From: JAWABC01 sp043810595
Lineage (GTDB): Archaea > Nanobdellota > Nanobdellia > SCGC-AAA011-G17 > VGLX01
Direction: 5' to 3'
DNA: 11,988 nt
Assembly (NCBI GenBank): GCA_043810595.1
Contig: JBDRNX010000012.1
Span: 1-11,988 of the forward strand
Below the pieces are notes generated by a model. The model searched no databases. It saw only the letters and a list, made by a program, of their open reading frames with translations, and was not told the origin of the DNA. Of the stretch, positions 1-5,767 are shown in pieces. Both the position numbers and the translations under genes were made by a program. How positions within the stretch are numbered: the stretch's first letter is position 1; each line of letters starts with the position of its first letter.

Positions 1-1230
1 TGTTTCGTAGATTAGGTATGTTATTCCTAAATGTTTTGCCTCCTCTGAGAGTTTGTTGTTGCTTATTAGTCTAAGAATGATGCTGGAGTCTTTCCTCATG
101 GCTTCTGCCAGGTTTTTGCCCAGCTTTGCTTTGAAGGTTCCATCCTTTAATTGGTAGCTTTGTATTTCTTGTTCAAGCTTTGACTTTTCCCAGTCTATGC
201 ACCTTGTTCTTTCTGGTGTCTTGCCCTTTCCTGTTTCTGCAAGTGCCTCTTCTGTCTTAAGTACTGGCTTGAACGGGTCTGGTGTGAACTTCAGTTCTTT
301 TTCTTCAGTCTTAGTCTCTGAAGCTATTCCTGCTATAATTGCTATTGGTTTAGTTGGTTGTTTTCCGTTGCATCCCCTGATTTGTGATGCTCCGTAAACT
401 ATCAGTCCTGCTGTTACAAGTCCAAGACCTGCAGCTGCTACCTTTCCCCAGGGTTTCTTTATTGCGTTGCTTATGTAACCCATGATTCCTGAGTTCTTCT
501 TTTCTGGGATTACTGTTCTTTCTAAGGCTGTTTCGAGCTTGACGTCTTTGGTTACCAGGCTTTCGAGTGAATGGTTAATGGTGTTGGCATGTTGTATTCT
601 CAAGGCGTCCCTTCTTGCGTCCAACTGTCTTGTTCTGTTGTCTTTCGTTCTTTCGTATTCTTTGTTATCTTGTGCCTTGAACATGTTGTAGAGGTCTCTT
701 GCAGCTTTCTTTTCTACCTGGCTTAGTTTTCCTCCTAGTTGCATCAGAACTTTGTCTGCTTGTTCGTATCTTTGCTCTACTGTTTTGAATTTTTTGTTTC
801 CGTTTTGGTTTCTTCCAGAATATGCTAGTGCTAGCGGAAGTATCCTATCAGCTACCTTGGTGTTGTATGTCTTGTTGAGTTCGCTGTTCTGTATTGCTTT
901 TCCGATTCTTGTTTTTCTTGTATCAATCCTTCTCTGTTTGAATTCGTTGAAATGTTGTACATATGACTCGTTTAGTTGGGCTATTCTTGTTTGTGCTTCT
1001 TGACCTATTTCACTGTCTCTGTAAGTACTGTCAAAGAATGAGTCACCTGCAATTTTTCTGCTTTCCATCGATGTTAGATCTTCGTTTACTGTTCCTGTTC
1101 CAGAATTCCTTCCCATGTATATTCTTAACAGTCCTAGGAAAGCGTTCTCGTCTTTTTTGTTTTTGAATTTAGCAGCATTATATAATCTTTTGAGTTTTTG
1201 ATATATTGCCTGGTTTTCTTTATTTTCCAT
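1..1230 (-). CDS. Unknown protein with one central transmembrane segment (C-terminus cut by window edge)
   Basis: The reading frame is open from an ATG at 1230 to the left edge (410 codons, no stop), so the C-terminus lies outside the window. The start is supported by a Shine-Dalgarno-like AGGGGG 5 nt upstream and a TATA box about 50 bp upstream. The first ~255 residues are strongly charged and hydrophilic (many K, R, E, Q, N), with helix-like stretches and no signal peptide. A single hydrophobic segment follows at about residues 262-285, preceded by a basic/tryptophan stretch (KKPWGK), and then another polar, Lys/Glu-rich region. This suggests a protein with large soluble parts on both sides of one membrane span; topology is not determinable. 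The only cysteines I see lie after the span. Codons end mostly in A, as in other minus genes here. I do not recognise the family and assign no function. That the frame is a real gene is well supported. Confidence 0.8.
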   Translation of the reverse strand, partial: MENKENQAIYQKLKRLYNAAKFKNKKDENAFLGLLRIYMGRNSGTGTVNEDLTSMESRKIAGDSFFDSTYRDSEIGQEAQTRIAQLNESYVQHFNEFKQRRIDTRKTRIGKAIQNSELNKTYNTKVADRILPLALAYSGRNQNGNKKFKTVEQRYEQADKVLMQLGGKLSQVEKKAARDLYNMFKAQDNKEYERTKDNRTRQLDARRDALRIQHANTINHSLESLVTKDVKLETALERTVIPEKKNSGIMGYISNAIKKPWGKVAAAGLGLVTAGLIVYGASQIRGCNGKQPTKPIAIIAGIASETKTEEKELKFTPDPFKPVLKTEEALAETGKGKTPERTRCIDWEKSKLEQEIQSYQLKDGTFKAKLGKNLAEAMRKDSSIILRLISNNKLSEEAKHLGITYLIYET

Positions 1231-1235
1231 TTTTG

Positions 1236-1299
1236 CCCCCTAAACATGATTTTTGTTACTATTGCTCAATAACAACCCATATATAAACCTTTCTATTTT
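1236..1299 (-). promoter_or_regulatory. TATA/BRE promoter and Shine-Dalgarno site of the 1230 gene
   Basis: Read on the minus strand, 1279-1299 holds GAAAGG followed by TTTATATAT, a good archaeal BRE/TATA match. AGGGGG lies at 1236-1241, just before the ATG. Transcription would start near 1258, giving a leader of roughly 28 nt. The 21 bases at 1279-1299 are identical to the promoter of the gene starting at 10934. Confidence 0.7.
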
Positions 1300-1340
1300 C
1301 ATAACTAAGTAGTGGTAATAGATTTAGAATTGGGTTTGGA

Positions 1341-1450
1341 TGGGGACGTGGGGATTTGAACCCCAATCCACCGGTTTCTTCTTCACAGCTTTCGCTCAGC
1401 TCTCCAGCCTTCTGGAGCCGGCAGTACTAGCCAGGTTGTACTACGCCCCC
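1341..1450 (-). tRNA. tRNA-Trp (anticodon CCA) with an intron
   Basis: The minus strand folds as a tRNA. The acceptor stem is GGGGGCG/CGTCCCC (1444-1450 with 1342-1348), the D arm GTAC/GTAC with a GG-containing loop, the anticodon stem GCCGG/CCGGT, and the T arm TGGGG-TTCAAAT-CCCCA. The discriminator is A (1341), as expected for tRNA-Trp, and CCA is not encoded. The anticodon CCA is at 1413-1415. The anticodon loop is interrupted after position 37 by an insertion of 36 nt (1376-1411), the canonical archaeal tRNA intron position and a common one for tRNA-Trp. Removing it leaves a 74-nt tRNA. The gene lies between the PIN gene and the 1230 gene on the same strand, with its own TATA-like box near 1481. 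Its cognate synthetase gene trpS is in the same window at 5768-6889. Confidence 0.93.
1376..1411 (-). other. tRNA-Trp intron
   Basis: This insertion lies between G37 (1412) and A38 (1375) of tRNA-Trp. The boundaries are inferred from restoring a 7-nt anticodon loop. Its 5' part contains CTGGAG (1401-1406), which is perfectly complementary to CTCCAG of the exon (positions 32-37, including the anticodon). It also has AGCT/AGCT flanking a 7-nt loop. I could not draw a clean bulge-helix-bulge with a perfect 4-bp central helix, so the splice sites may be of a relaxed type or shifted. Confidence 0.75.
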
Positions 1451-1476
1451 TTGCCTTAAAATCAGGCCTTTCTACC

Positions 1477-1486
1477 CTTTAAAACT
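1477..1486 (-). promoter_or_regulatory. TATA-like box of tRNA-Trp
   Basis: On the minus strand AGTTTTAAAG overlaps the stop codon of the PIN gene and is centred about 31 bp upstream of the mature tRNA 5' end. This would give a leader of only a few nt. A second weaker TTTTAA lies at about 1455-1460 and is too close to serve. Confidence 0.45.
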
Positions 1487-2186
1487 TACTGGTTTCTAGG
1501 CCGATTATCTCTCTTATCTCTTTTTTGGTTATAGAGCAGCCTTTGAGCTTTAAACCCCAGAGCATCCCGTCTACTAGGTTTCTCCTGAGGTCTATTTTTG
1601 CTATCTCTCTCCCCTCTTTTCTTAGGTATTCGTTCATCATCCCTAGTTCGTATGCTATGGTCATAAGCTCTATGGACCTTATTATCCTTATTCCCTTTAC
1701 GTATTCCTTGAACCTTCTCAGGTTATTGTAGTCTATCTGTATTTTTGTGTGGAGTTTCTGCTGCAGCAGGTCTCCTAAAACCTCAGGGTTCTCTATCAGC
1801 AGCCTCGTATTCCTTTCGTCTATTACGTAGGCATCGGCATTCAGGTCTATTGCTACCGCTAATGATTCTATTTCTCCTTCGTGCATTATTTGGATCCAGG
1901 TGTCCTTGCTTTTGAATATCTTGTTTGCCATCTCGCTTATTTCCTGGACTCTTTTTTTGCTGTTTCTGTATGTTTTTATGATTCCCTCTCCCATGAGTGA
2001 GAGTATCTGCATCGCTTCTAGTTTGTACTTCTTGCTTTGTAGTGGTATGTCTATCACTTCATGTTTCACCGTCGGTGCTATGTAGAATTCCCCTCTGAAC
2101 CTCTTTTTTAGTTCTGGCAGCACCCACAGCAGGTTGTTCGTTGCTATGCTTATTATGGTGCTTGTGTCAAACACTAAGCTCTTCAT
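1479..2186 (-). CDS. PIN-domain protein (probable ribonuclease)
   Basis: This 235-aa protein opens with the PIN-fold first strand LVFDTSTII, with the acidic metal-binding residue at D7. E43 (in VKHEVID), E105/E107 (in GEIESLA) and D123 (in AYVIDERN) follow at the spacing of the usual four-acid PIN active site. PIN proteins are Mg-dependent RNases, many of them VapC toxins. This one is well above the usual ~130 aa of VapC: its last ~90 residues are a basic, helical extension of unknown role. No small antitoxin-like gene sits next to it, so a toxin-antitoxin role is not supported, and no C-terminal zinc ribbon is present, unlike Nob1. A TATA-like box (minus strand CTTAAATAC, about 2210-2218) lies ~28 bp before the ATG, implying a leaderless mRNA. 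The next upstream gene diverges; tRNA-Trp follows 28 bp downstream. Confidence 0.8.
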   Translation of the reverse strand: MKSLVFDTSTIISIATNNLLWVLPELKKRFRGEFYIAPTVKHEVIDIPLQSKKYKLEAMQILSLMGEGIIKTYRNSKKRVQEISEMANKIFKSKDTWIQIMHEGEIESLAVAIDLNADAYVIDERNTRLLIENPEVLGDLLQQKLHTKIQIDYNNLRRFKEYVKGIRIIRSIELMTIAYELGMMNEYLRKEGREIAKIDLRRNLVDGMLWGLKLKGCSITKKEIREIIGLETSKF

Positions 2187-2209
2187 TAAGAATTCAGAGA
2201 ATAGTTTTG

Positions 2210-2219
2210 TATTTAAGTT
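2210..2219 (-). promoter_or_regulatory. TATA-like box of the PIN gene
   Basis: The minus strand reads AACTTAAATA, centred about 28 bp before the ATG at 2186. Transcription would begin at or within a few nt of the start codon, and no Shine-Dalgarno sequence is present. Confidence 0.5.
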
Positions 2220-2245
2220 TTTTCATAATGGTTGTTTTTAGAAAA

Positions 2246-2254
2246 TTTATTAAA
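2246..2254 (+). promoter_or_regulatory. TATA-like box of the HAD gene
   Basis: TTTATTAAA is centred 26 bp before the ATG at 2276, the normal distance from TATA to transcription start in archaea. This predicts a leaderless mRNA and decides the start codon against the longer open frame beginning at 2141. Confidence 0.6.
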
Positions 2255-2275
2255 TTTACAAGTATTATCACAAAC

Positions 2276-2986
2276 ATGCCTCGGAAGAATAGGATTGTGT
2301 CTGTGGATTTTTCAGGTACTTTGATTAAGCCTTTCGTTGCTGAAGAGGCTAATCTTAAAAGATATGATGTTCTTGGTATCCCAAGACCTTCTAAGTCTGT
2401 TCAGAAGAGGCAGCTTGGTACTAAGGAGCATTATGATGTCATTAGGGAGTACATCGAGAGAAGGTTAGGCGTTTCTGATGATTTGAAGATTCGCTTTATT
2501 CAGAATTACGGAGAGGAGATTGAGTTGTTTGGCAGCGATGTCAAGACTATGATTATGACCGATTTGTTTAGGAATGGCATGTATTTAGTTGCTGCTAAGT
2601 ATGGCAAGGGTATTTATGCTGATGGCATCCTTGATTCTTTGAAAAAGATACAGGGTGGAGGTTATAAGTTAGCAATAGTTTCTGGCATAAGGCAGGATAT
2701 AATTACCGGAGTGCTTGCTATCACAAAGTGTCCTGTTAAATTCGATTATATCTTGGGTCAGGATCCTGTCCTAAGTAGGGATGATAATGAGTTTTTGAAT
2801 GAGGATTTGGCTAAGAAAGGGAAGTTGGAATTCATAATTGGTGATAAGTTGGACGATTTGAAGCCTGCTAAGAGTGTTGGTGCGAAGTCTGTGTTTGTTA
2901 GGTGGGGGCATCCTACCGGTGGGGAGGAAGAGTTTGCTGATTATTCGATTAGCGCCTCAAAAGATTTGGAAAAAATCATTAAGTAA
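2276..2986 (+). CDS. HAD-superfamily hydrolase-like protein with an altered motif I
   Basis: This 236-aa protein has HAD-fold signatures. Motif I is SVDFSGT with nucleophile D11, motif II LAIVSG with S136, a candidate motif III lysine lies near K181-K183, and motif IV is IIGDKLDD with D190 and D194. Residues ~30-115 between motifs I and II would form the cap. The usual second aspartate of motif I (DxD) is serine here (S13). In HAD proteins this residue is the general acid/base of phosphatases, so the chemistry may differ from a standard phosphatase (inference). The open frame extends upstream to 2141, but that part overlaps the divergent PIN gene and its promoter, encodes an unlikely Leu/Cys-rich stretch, and a TATA box sits 26 bp before 2276. 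The substrate is unknown. The S2 gene follows after 54 bp with its own promoter. Confidence 0.82.
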   Translation: MPRKNRIVSVDFSGTLIKPFVAEEANLKRYDVLGIPRPSKSVQKRQLGTKEHYDVIREYIERRLGVSDDLKIRFIQNYGEEIELFGSDVKTMIMTDLFRNGMYLVAAKYGKGIYADGILDSLKKIQGGGYKLAIVSGIRQDIITGVLAITKCPVKFDYILGQDPVLSRDDNEFLNEDLAKKGKLEFIIGDKLDDLKPAKSVGAKSVFVRWGHPTGGEEEFADYSISASKDLEKIIK

Positions 2987-3008
2987 TTCTTGGTTATTAT
3001 GGGATAAA

Positions 3009-3018
3009 CTTTATAAAC
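3009..3018 (+). promoter_or_regulatory. TATA box of rpsB
   Basis: CTTTATAAAC, centred ~28 bp before the ATG at 3041, is one of the best TATA matches in the window. No Shine-Dalgarno sequence follows (only a pyrimidine-rich CTCTCTTCTC), so rpsB mRNA should be leaderless. Confidence 0.65.
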
Positions 3019-3040
3019 CCCTCTCTTCTCAATTTCCTTC

Positions 3041-3643
3041 ATGACTAAGCAATCGCAGTTTTTGGTGCCACTTGACACTTACCTTAAGGTTGGTTTGCAC
3101 ATCGGTACCAAGTTCAGGACTAAGTATATGGAGCCGTTCATTTACAGGATAAGGCCGGATGGCTTGGCTGTTATGAACGTGCAGAAGATTGATAGGAGGA
3201 TTGACGTCGCTGCTAAGTTCCTTGCACAGTATGACCCCAGGGATATTTTGGTTGTGTGCAGGCGTGAGAACGGTTGGAAAGCTGTAAAATTGTTCTCCAA
3301 GCTTACCGGTATTAGGGCTTTTGCTGGTCGCTATCCGCCAGGTATTTTGACCAATTCCGCTCTTGAGAATTTTACTGAGGTTAAGCTTGTTTTCGTTGCT
3401 GATCCGTGGCCTGACAAGAACGTTATTAATGATGCTGTTACGATGGGCATTCCTGTGATAGCTTTGTGCCACACAAACAACACTTCTAATAAAATTGATT
3501 TGGTTGTTCCGTGTAATAACAAGGGTAAGAAGAGCCTCGGCCTTATCTTTTGGATTCTGACCAAGGAATATCTGAAGAATCGTGGTATGATAAAAAAGGA
3601 TGAGGATTTGAAAGTTACTGTTGATGATTTCTCTGACGAATAA
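3041..3643 (+). CDS. rpsB: 30S ribosomal protein S2 (uS2), archaeal type
   Basis: This 200-aa protein matches the archaeal/eukaryotic uS2 family throughout: LKVGLHIGTKF near residues 16-26, YRIRPDGLAVMNVQK near 35-49, FAGRYPPG near 94-101, VFVADPWPDKNVINDA near 122-137, IPVIALCHTNN near 142-152 and NNKGKKSLGLIFWIL near 164-178. The protein is part of the small ribosomal subunit head/platform and takes part in initiation. Length is normal for archaea, with the short acidic C-terminal tail common in the family. The gene has its own TATA box and is flanked by a HAD gene and a small membrane protein, not by rpl13/rps9/rpoN/rpoK/eno as in the usual archaeal cluster. That dispersal fits reduced DPANN genomes. 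Confidence 0.97.
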   Translation: MTKQSQFLVPLDTYLKVGLHIGTKFRTKYMEPFIYRIRPDGLAVMNVQKIDRRIDVAAKFLAQYDPRDILVVCRRENGWKAVKLFSKLTGIRAFAGRYPPGILTNSALENFTEVKLVFVADPWPDKNVINDAVTMGIPVIALCHTNNTSNKIDLVVPCNNKGKKSLGLIFWILTKEYLKNRGMIKKDEDLKVTVDDFSDE

Positions 3644-3706
3644 ATTTTTTAAAATATGGGTTATAATTTCATAAAGCTTATATATTGATTTTTTCTTTTT
3701 TGTTGT
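3644..3706 (+). promoter_or_regulatory. rpsB 3' T-tracts and promoter of the small membrane protein
   Basis: A T-run directly after the rpsB stop (3646-3652) and two more at about 3689-3701 are typical archaeal intrinsic termination signals. TTATATAT at 3678-3685 is centred ~26 bp before the ATG at 3707 and serves as the TATA box, implying a leaderless mRNA. Confidence 0.55.
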
Positions 3707-3952
3707 ATGCCTAGTTTGAAAAAACCGATGGTGTGGAAAGAAGAGGACGGTACCCAATACAAGATTTCTTTCAGTGAGAAGTTGCAGATGCATAGCTTGG
3801 ACGCTATGAAGAGGCAGATATTGTGGGAGAAGAGGAATTTTTATGCCAAGGTCGTTTTGATAGTGGTATTCCTTATTTTTGCAGTTTCAATTTTGTATTT
3901 GCTTTACAGGCTTGATGCGGTGAATTTCTTTTCCGGTCTTTTGTACAAGTAG
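3707..3952 (+). CDS. Small single-span membrane protein, function unknown
   Basis: This 81-aa protein has a basic/polar N-terminal half and one strong hydrophobic helix at about residues 48-67, followed by a short tail ending FFSGLLYK. Lys/Arg residues just before the helix (WEKRNFYAK) suggest the N-terminus is cytoplasmic by the positive-inside rule. I considered SecE and Sss1-like translocon subunits but see no characteristic motif. A well-placed TATA box and its own leaderless start support a real gene. It ends 2 bp from the hisS stop codon on the opposite strand, so the two transcripts must overlap at their 3' ends. Position next to rpsB gives no firm functional hint. Confidence 0.75.
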   Translation: MPSLKKPMVWKEEDGTQYKISFSEKLQMHSLDAMKRQILWEKRNFYAKVVLIVVFLIFAVSILYLLYRLDAVNFFSGLLYK

Positions 3953-3954
3953 TT

Positions 3955-5214
3955 TTATTTCAGAATTTTTATAGCATCCTTTACCGTTAGGAGTTTTTCT
4001 TTTCCTGTTTTCATGTCCCTTAACTTTATCTTTTTCTTTTTTAGTTCTTTTTTTCCGATGAATATGACGTATGGTATGTTCAGTGAGTTTGCATATTCAA
4101 GATTCTTGCTTATCCCTCTTTCCATTAGGTCTATGTCCGTGTTTATCCCCTCTTTCCTTAATTTGTCAACGACTTCTATTGCTTTTTTTGTTGCGTTTAT
4201 CGGTATTATGTAGGCTTTCGTTACGGTCTTCCTTGTTTGCTTGCCTTTGACTATGTCTATTATGGGGTCCAGGCCGAAGCTTATTCCTACTGCCGGCACT
4301 TCCCTGTTTCCTTCAAGGAAGTAACCTATCATCTTGTCGTACCTTCCGCCGCCTGCTATGGCCACATTTACTTCTTTGTTCTTTGCAAAAACCTCGAATA
4401 CTGTTCCTGTGTAGTAGCTGAGTCCTCTTGCCAGTGCTACGTTGAACTCTACGTTCTTGTCGTTTATATTGCTGAATACCTGTTCTATTTCTGCGACTCC
4501 TTCTCCGTCCACCATCTTTTTTATCGTTGCTATTTTGCTTTTGTTGCTTCCTTTTATCGAGAATATTTTCATCAGCTCTCTTATCTTGTTGTCTTCTATC
4601 CCCGCATTTTTCAGTTCCTTTTTTACCTCTTCTACGCCTACTTTCTTGATTTTGTCTATTGCTGTTATTACCTGTTCTCTTTTTTCTTGTTCTATTTTCA
4701 GGTAATCGAGTACGGAGTCTAGTATTTTCCTGTTGTTTACCTCTACCGTTACATTAATCTTTAGCCTGTCGAACGCCTCTTGTATGAGCTTTATGCATTC
4801 GGCGTCTGCCATCATACTTTTATTCCCTACTACGTCTGCATCGCATTGTGTGAACTGTCTATAGCGTCCAAGTTTTATTGGTCCGTCTCTGAATACTTCC
4901 CCTATTTCGTATCTCTTGAAAGGCATCTTGAGCTGGGGATTCATCGCTACTATCCTTGCTAGGGGCACAGTTAGGTCGTACCTTAATCCAAGCTCCCTGT
5001 TGCCTTGGTCTCTGAGTTTGAAGGTTTCCTTCAGTATTTCGCTACCGCCAGCGTATTTTGATGCTAGTGTTTCGTATTTTTCTATTATGGGTGTTTCTAT
5101 CGGTGAGAATCCAAAATTTTCGAATGTTTTTTTCAGAATTCCTATTATTTCTTCTCTTACTATGTCCTCTTCTGGTAGGAAGTCTCTCGTTCCTTTTGCT
5201 CTTTCCGATGCCAT
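3955..5214 (-). CDS. hisS: Histidyl-tRNA synthetase
   Basis: This 419-aa class II aminoacyl-tRNA synthetase charges tRNA-His with histidine using ATP. The N-terminal GTRDFLPEE (8-16) is typical of HisRS. Motif 2 is at about 102-121 (YEIGEVFRDGP…YRQF, catalytic R109). The histidine-specific signatures are LARGLSYYTG (261-270, with catalytic R263) and AGGGRYDKM (287-295). Motif 3 is VPAVGISFGLDPI (307-319). Residues ~333-419 form the anticodon-binding domain. Length is normal. The ATG at 5214 is the only sensible start, as the tRNA-His 3' end lies 11 nt upstream. There is no Shine-Dalgarno sequence and no TATA box between tRNA and ATG, so the gene is most likely transcribed from the tRNA-His promoter and its mRNA released by tRNA 3' processing, leaving an 11-nt A-rich leader (inference). 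Confidence 0.97.
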   Translation of the reverse strand: MASERAKGTRDFLPEEDIVREEIIGILKKTFENFGFSPIETPIIEKYETLASKYAGGSEILKETFKLRDQGNRELGLRYDLTVPLARIVAMNPQLKMPFKRYEIGEVFRDGPIKLGRYRQFTQCDADVVGNKSMMADAECIKLIQEAFDRLKINVTVEVNNRKILDSVLDYLKIEQEKREQVITAIDKIKKVGVEEVKKELKNAGIEDNKIRELMKIFSIKGSNKSKIATIKKMVDGEGVAEIEQVFSNINDKNVEFNVALARGLSYYTGTVFEVFAKNKEVNVAIAGGGRYDKMIGYFLEGNREVPAVGISFGLDPIIDIVKGKQTRKTVTKAYIIPINATKKAIEVVDKLRKEGINTDIDLMERGISKNLEYANSLNIPYVIFIGKKELKKKKIKLRDMKTGKEKLLTVKDAIKILK

Positions 5215-5225
5215 TTTGTTTTTAG

Positions 5226-5298
5226 GGCGATAGGCGGGAATCGAACCCGCTCCGAAGGCTCCACAGGCCTACATACTAGCCATTATACGACTACCGCC
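5226..5298 (-). tRNA. tRNA-His (anticodon GTG), with encoded G-1
   Basis: The minus strand folds into a standard cloverleaf. The acceptor is GCGGTAG/CTATCGC (5291-5297 with 5227-5233) and the D arm is GTAT/GTAT with one G-T pair at each end. The anticodon stem is TAGGC/GCCTT (the outermost pair is a T-T mismatch), the loop CTGTGGA, and the T arm GCGGG-TTCGATT-CCCGC. Anticodon GTG is at 5262-5264. The base before the acceptor is G (5298) and the discriminator is C (5226), giving the G-1:C73 identity pair of tRNA-His. CCA is not encoded and there is no intron. It is the first gene of the hisS transcription unit. Confidence 0.96.
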
Positions 5299-5320
5299 AT
5301 ACCATCCCCCTTTGTTTTGT

Positions 5321-5333
5321 TTTTTTATAAACC
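5321..5333 (-). promoter_or_regulatory. TATA box of the tRNA-His/hisS unit
   Basis: The minus strand reads GGTTTATAAAAAA, with the TATA core centred about 29 bp before G-1 of tRNA-His. Transcription should start within a few nt of the tRNA itself. No other TATA-like element lies between here and the hisS ATG. Confidence 0.65.
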
Positions 5334-5545
5334 TAACTATCAGAATCTCAGAATTCGCGTTAATGAAGACAATCATCTCTTGTCATTTTTACCTTGTTTT
5401 ATTAGATTTTTTTGGGTTTTTAAATGTTGTTGTTTTGCTTTTTAGTGCGGGAGAAGGTATCGTAACATTTTTAAAGGGTAGTTATTTGTATTGAGTAGAC
5501 ATAAGCGAAGTTTTGATTTGTTTTATGTTAACCAGGAGGAGAAGA
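5334..5545 (+). promoter_or_regulatory. Gene-free leader of the zinc-ribbon gene, with Shine-Dalgarno site
   Basis: This AT-rich stretch lies between the divergent tRNA-His and zinc-ribbon genes. It holds a tandem 7-nt repeat TCAGAAT (5340-5346 and 5348-5354) and two TATA-like elements, GGGTTTTTAAATG near 5414-5426 and CATTTTTAAAGGG near 5467-5479. The second would give a leader of about 40-50 nt. A strong Shine-Dalgarno GGAGGA (5535-5540) precedes the ATG at 5546. A short open frame through 5312-5494 has no start signals and is not called. Confidence 0.5.
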
Positions 5546-5710
5546 ATGAGAGATTTTAACAAAGGCGGATTCAAAAGACCATTTGGTCCGCGTGAAATGC
5601 ATAAAGCAACTTGCTCCGAATGTGGTCAGGAATGTGAAGTTCCTTTCAAACCACAAGAAGGCAAGCCTGTTTATTGCAAAGAATGTTATGCTAAGAAAAA
5701 GAAGTTTTAG
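5546..5710 (+). CDS. Zinc-ribbon miniprotein of the CxxC-x17-CxxC type
   Basis: This 54-aa protein consists of a basic N-terminal tail (RDFNKGGFKRPFG), one zinc ribbon with CSEC and CKEC exactly 17 residues apart plus an extra cysteine in GQEC, and a lysine-rich C-terminus (KKKKF). The spacing and the VPFKP…GKPVYC core match the CxxC-x17-CxxC family found in many uncultivated bacteria and DPANN archaea, whose function is unknown. The basic tails suggest RNA or DNA binding (inference). The open frame runs upstream to 5513, but the strong GGAGGA Shine-Dalgarno 5 nt before 5546 fixes the start there. Codons are richer in A- and C-endings than other plus-strand genes here, which suggests translational selection or a different history. 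Confidence 0.85.
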   Translation: MRDFNKGGFKRPFGPREMHKATCSECGQECEVPFKPQEGKPVYCKECYAKKKKF

Positions 5711-5719
5711 TTTAGTTTT

Positions 5720-5767
5720 CTTATTGCATAAATTCTCAACTATTTTTTATTTTTTGTTCTATTTTTA
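5720..5767 (+). terminator. T-rich terminator of the zinc-ribbon gene
   Basis: Several T-runs (about 5743-5768) lie between the convergent zinc-ribbon and trpS stops. They have the form of archaeal T-tract termination for the plus-strand transcript. The same stretch read from the trpS side is A-rich and would not terminate it. Confidence 0.45.

Noticed and set aside
1376..1411. Box C/D guide RNA inside the tRNA-Trp intron, as in some euryarchaea
   Set aside because: The intron is only 36 nt; a CTGA is present, but there is no matching C box or guide segment and too little room.
1479..2186. PIN protein as toxin of a VapBC pair
   Set aside because: No small antitoxin gene is adjacent on either side, and the protein is much longer than VapC.
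2141..2275. N-terminal extension of the HAD protein
   Set aside because: It runs antisense through the start of the PIN gene and across both promoters; the ATG at 2276 has a TATA box at the right distance.
3029..3793. Long minus-strand open frame (254 codons) opposite rpsB
   Set aside because: It is antisense to a certain ribosomal protein gene, has no start signals and no recognisable motif; its openness follows from rpsB codon bias.
4237..4722. Plus-strand Tyr/Phe-rich open frame opposite hisS
   Set aside because: Antisense shadow of hisS, with no start signals.
5312..5494. 60-codon plus-strand frame in the gap before the zinc-ribbon gene
   Set aside because: It begins in the tRNA-His promoter, has no Shine-Dalgarno or spaced TATA, and encodes a Phe/Leu/Val-rich stretch typical of translated T-rich DNA.
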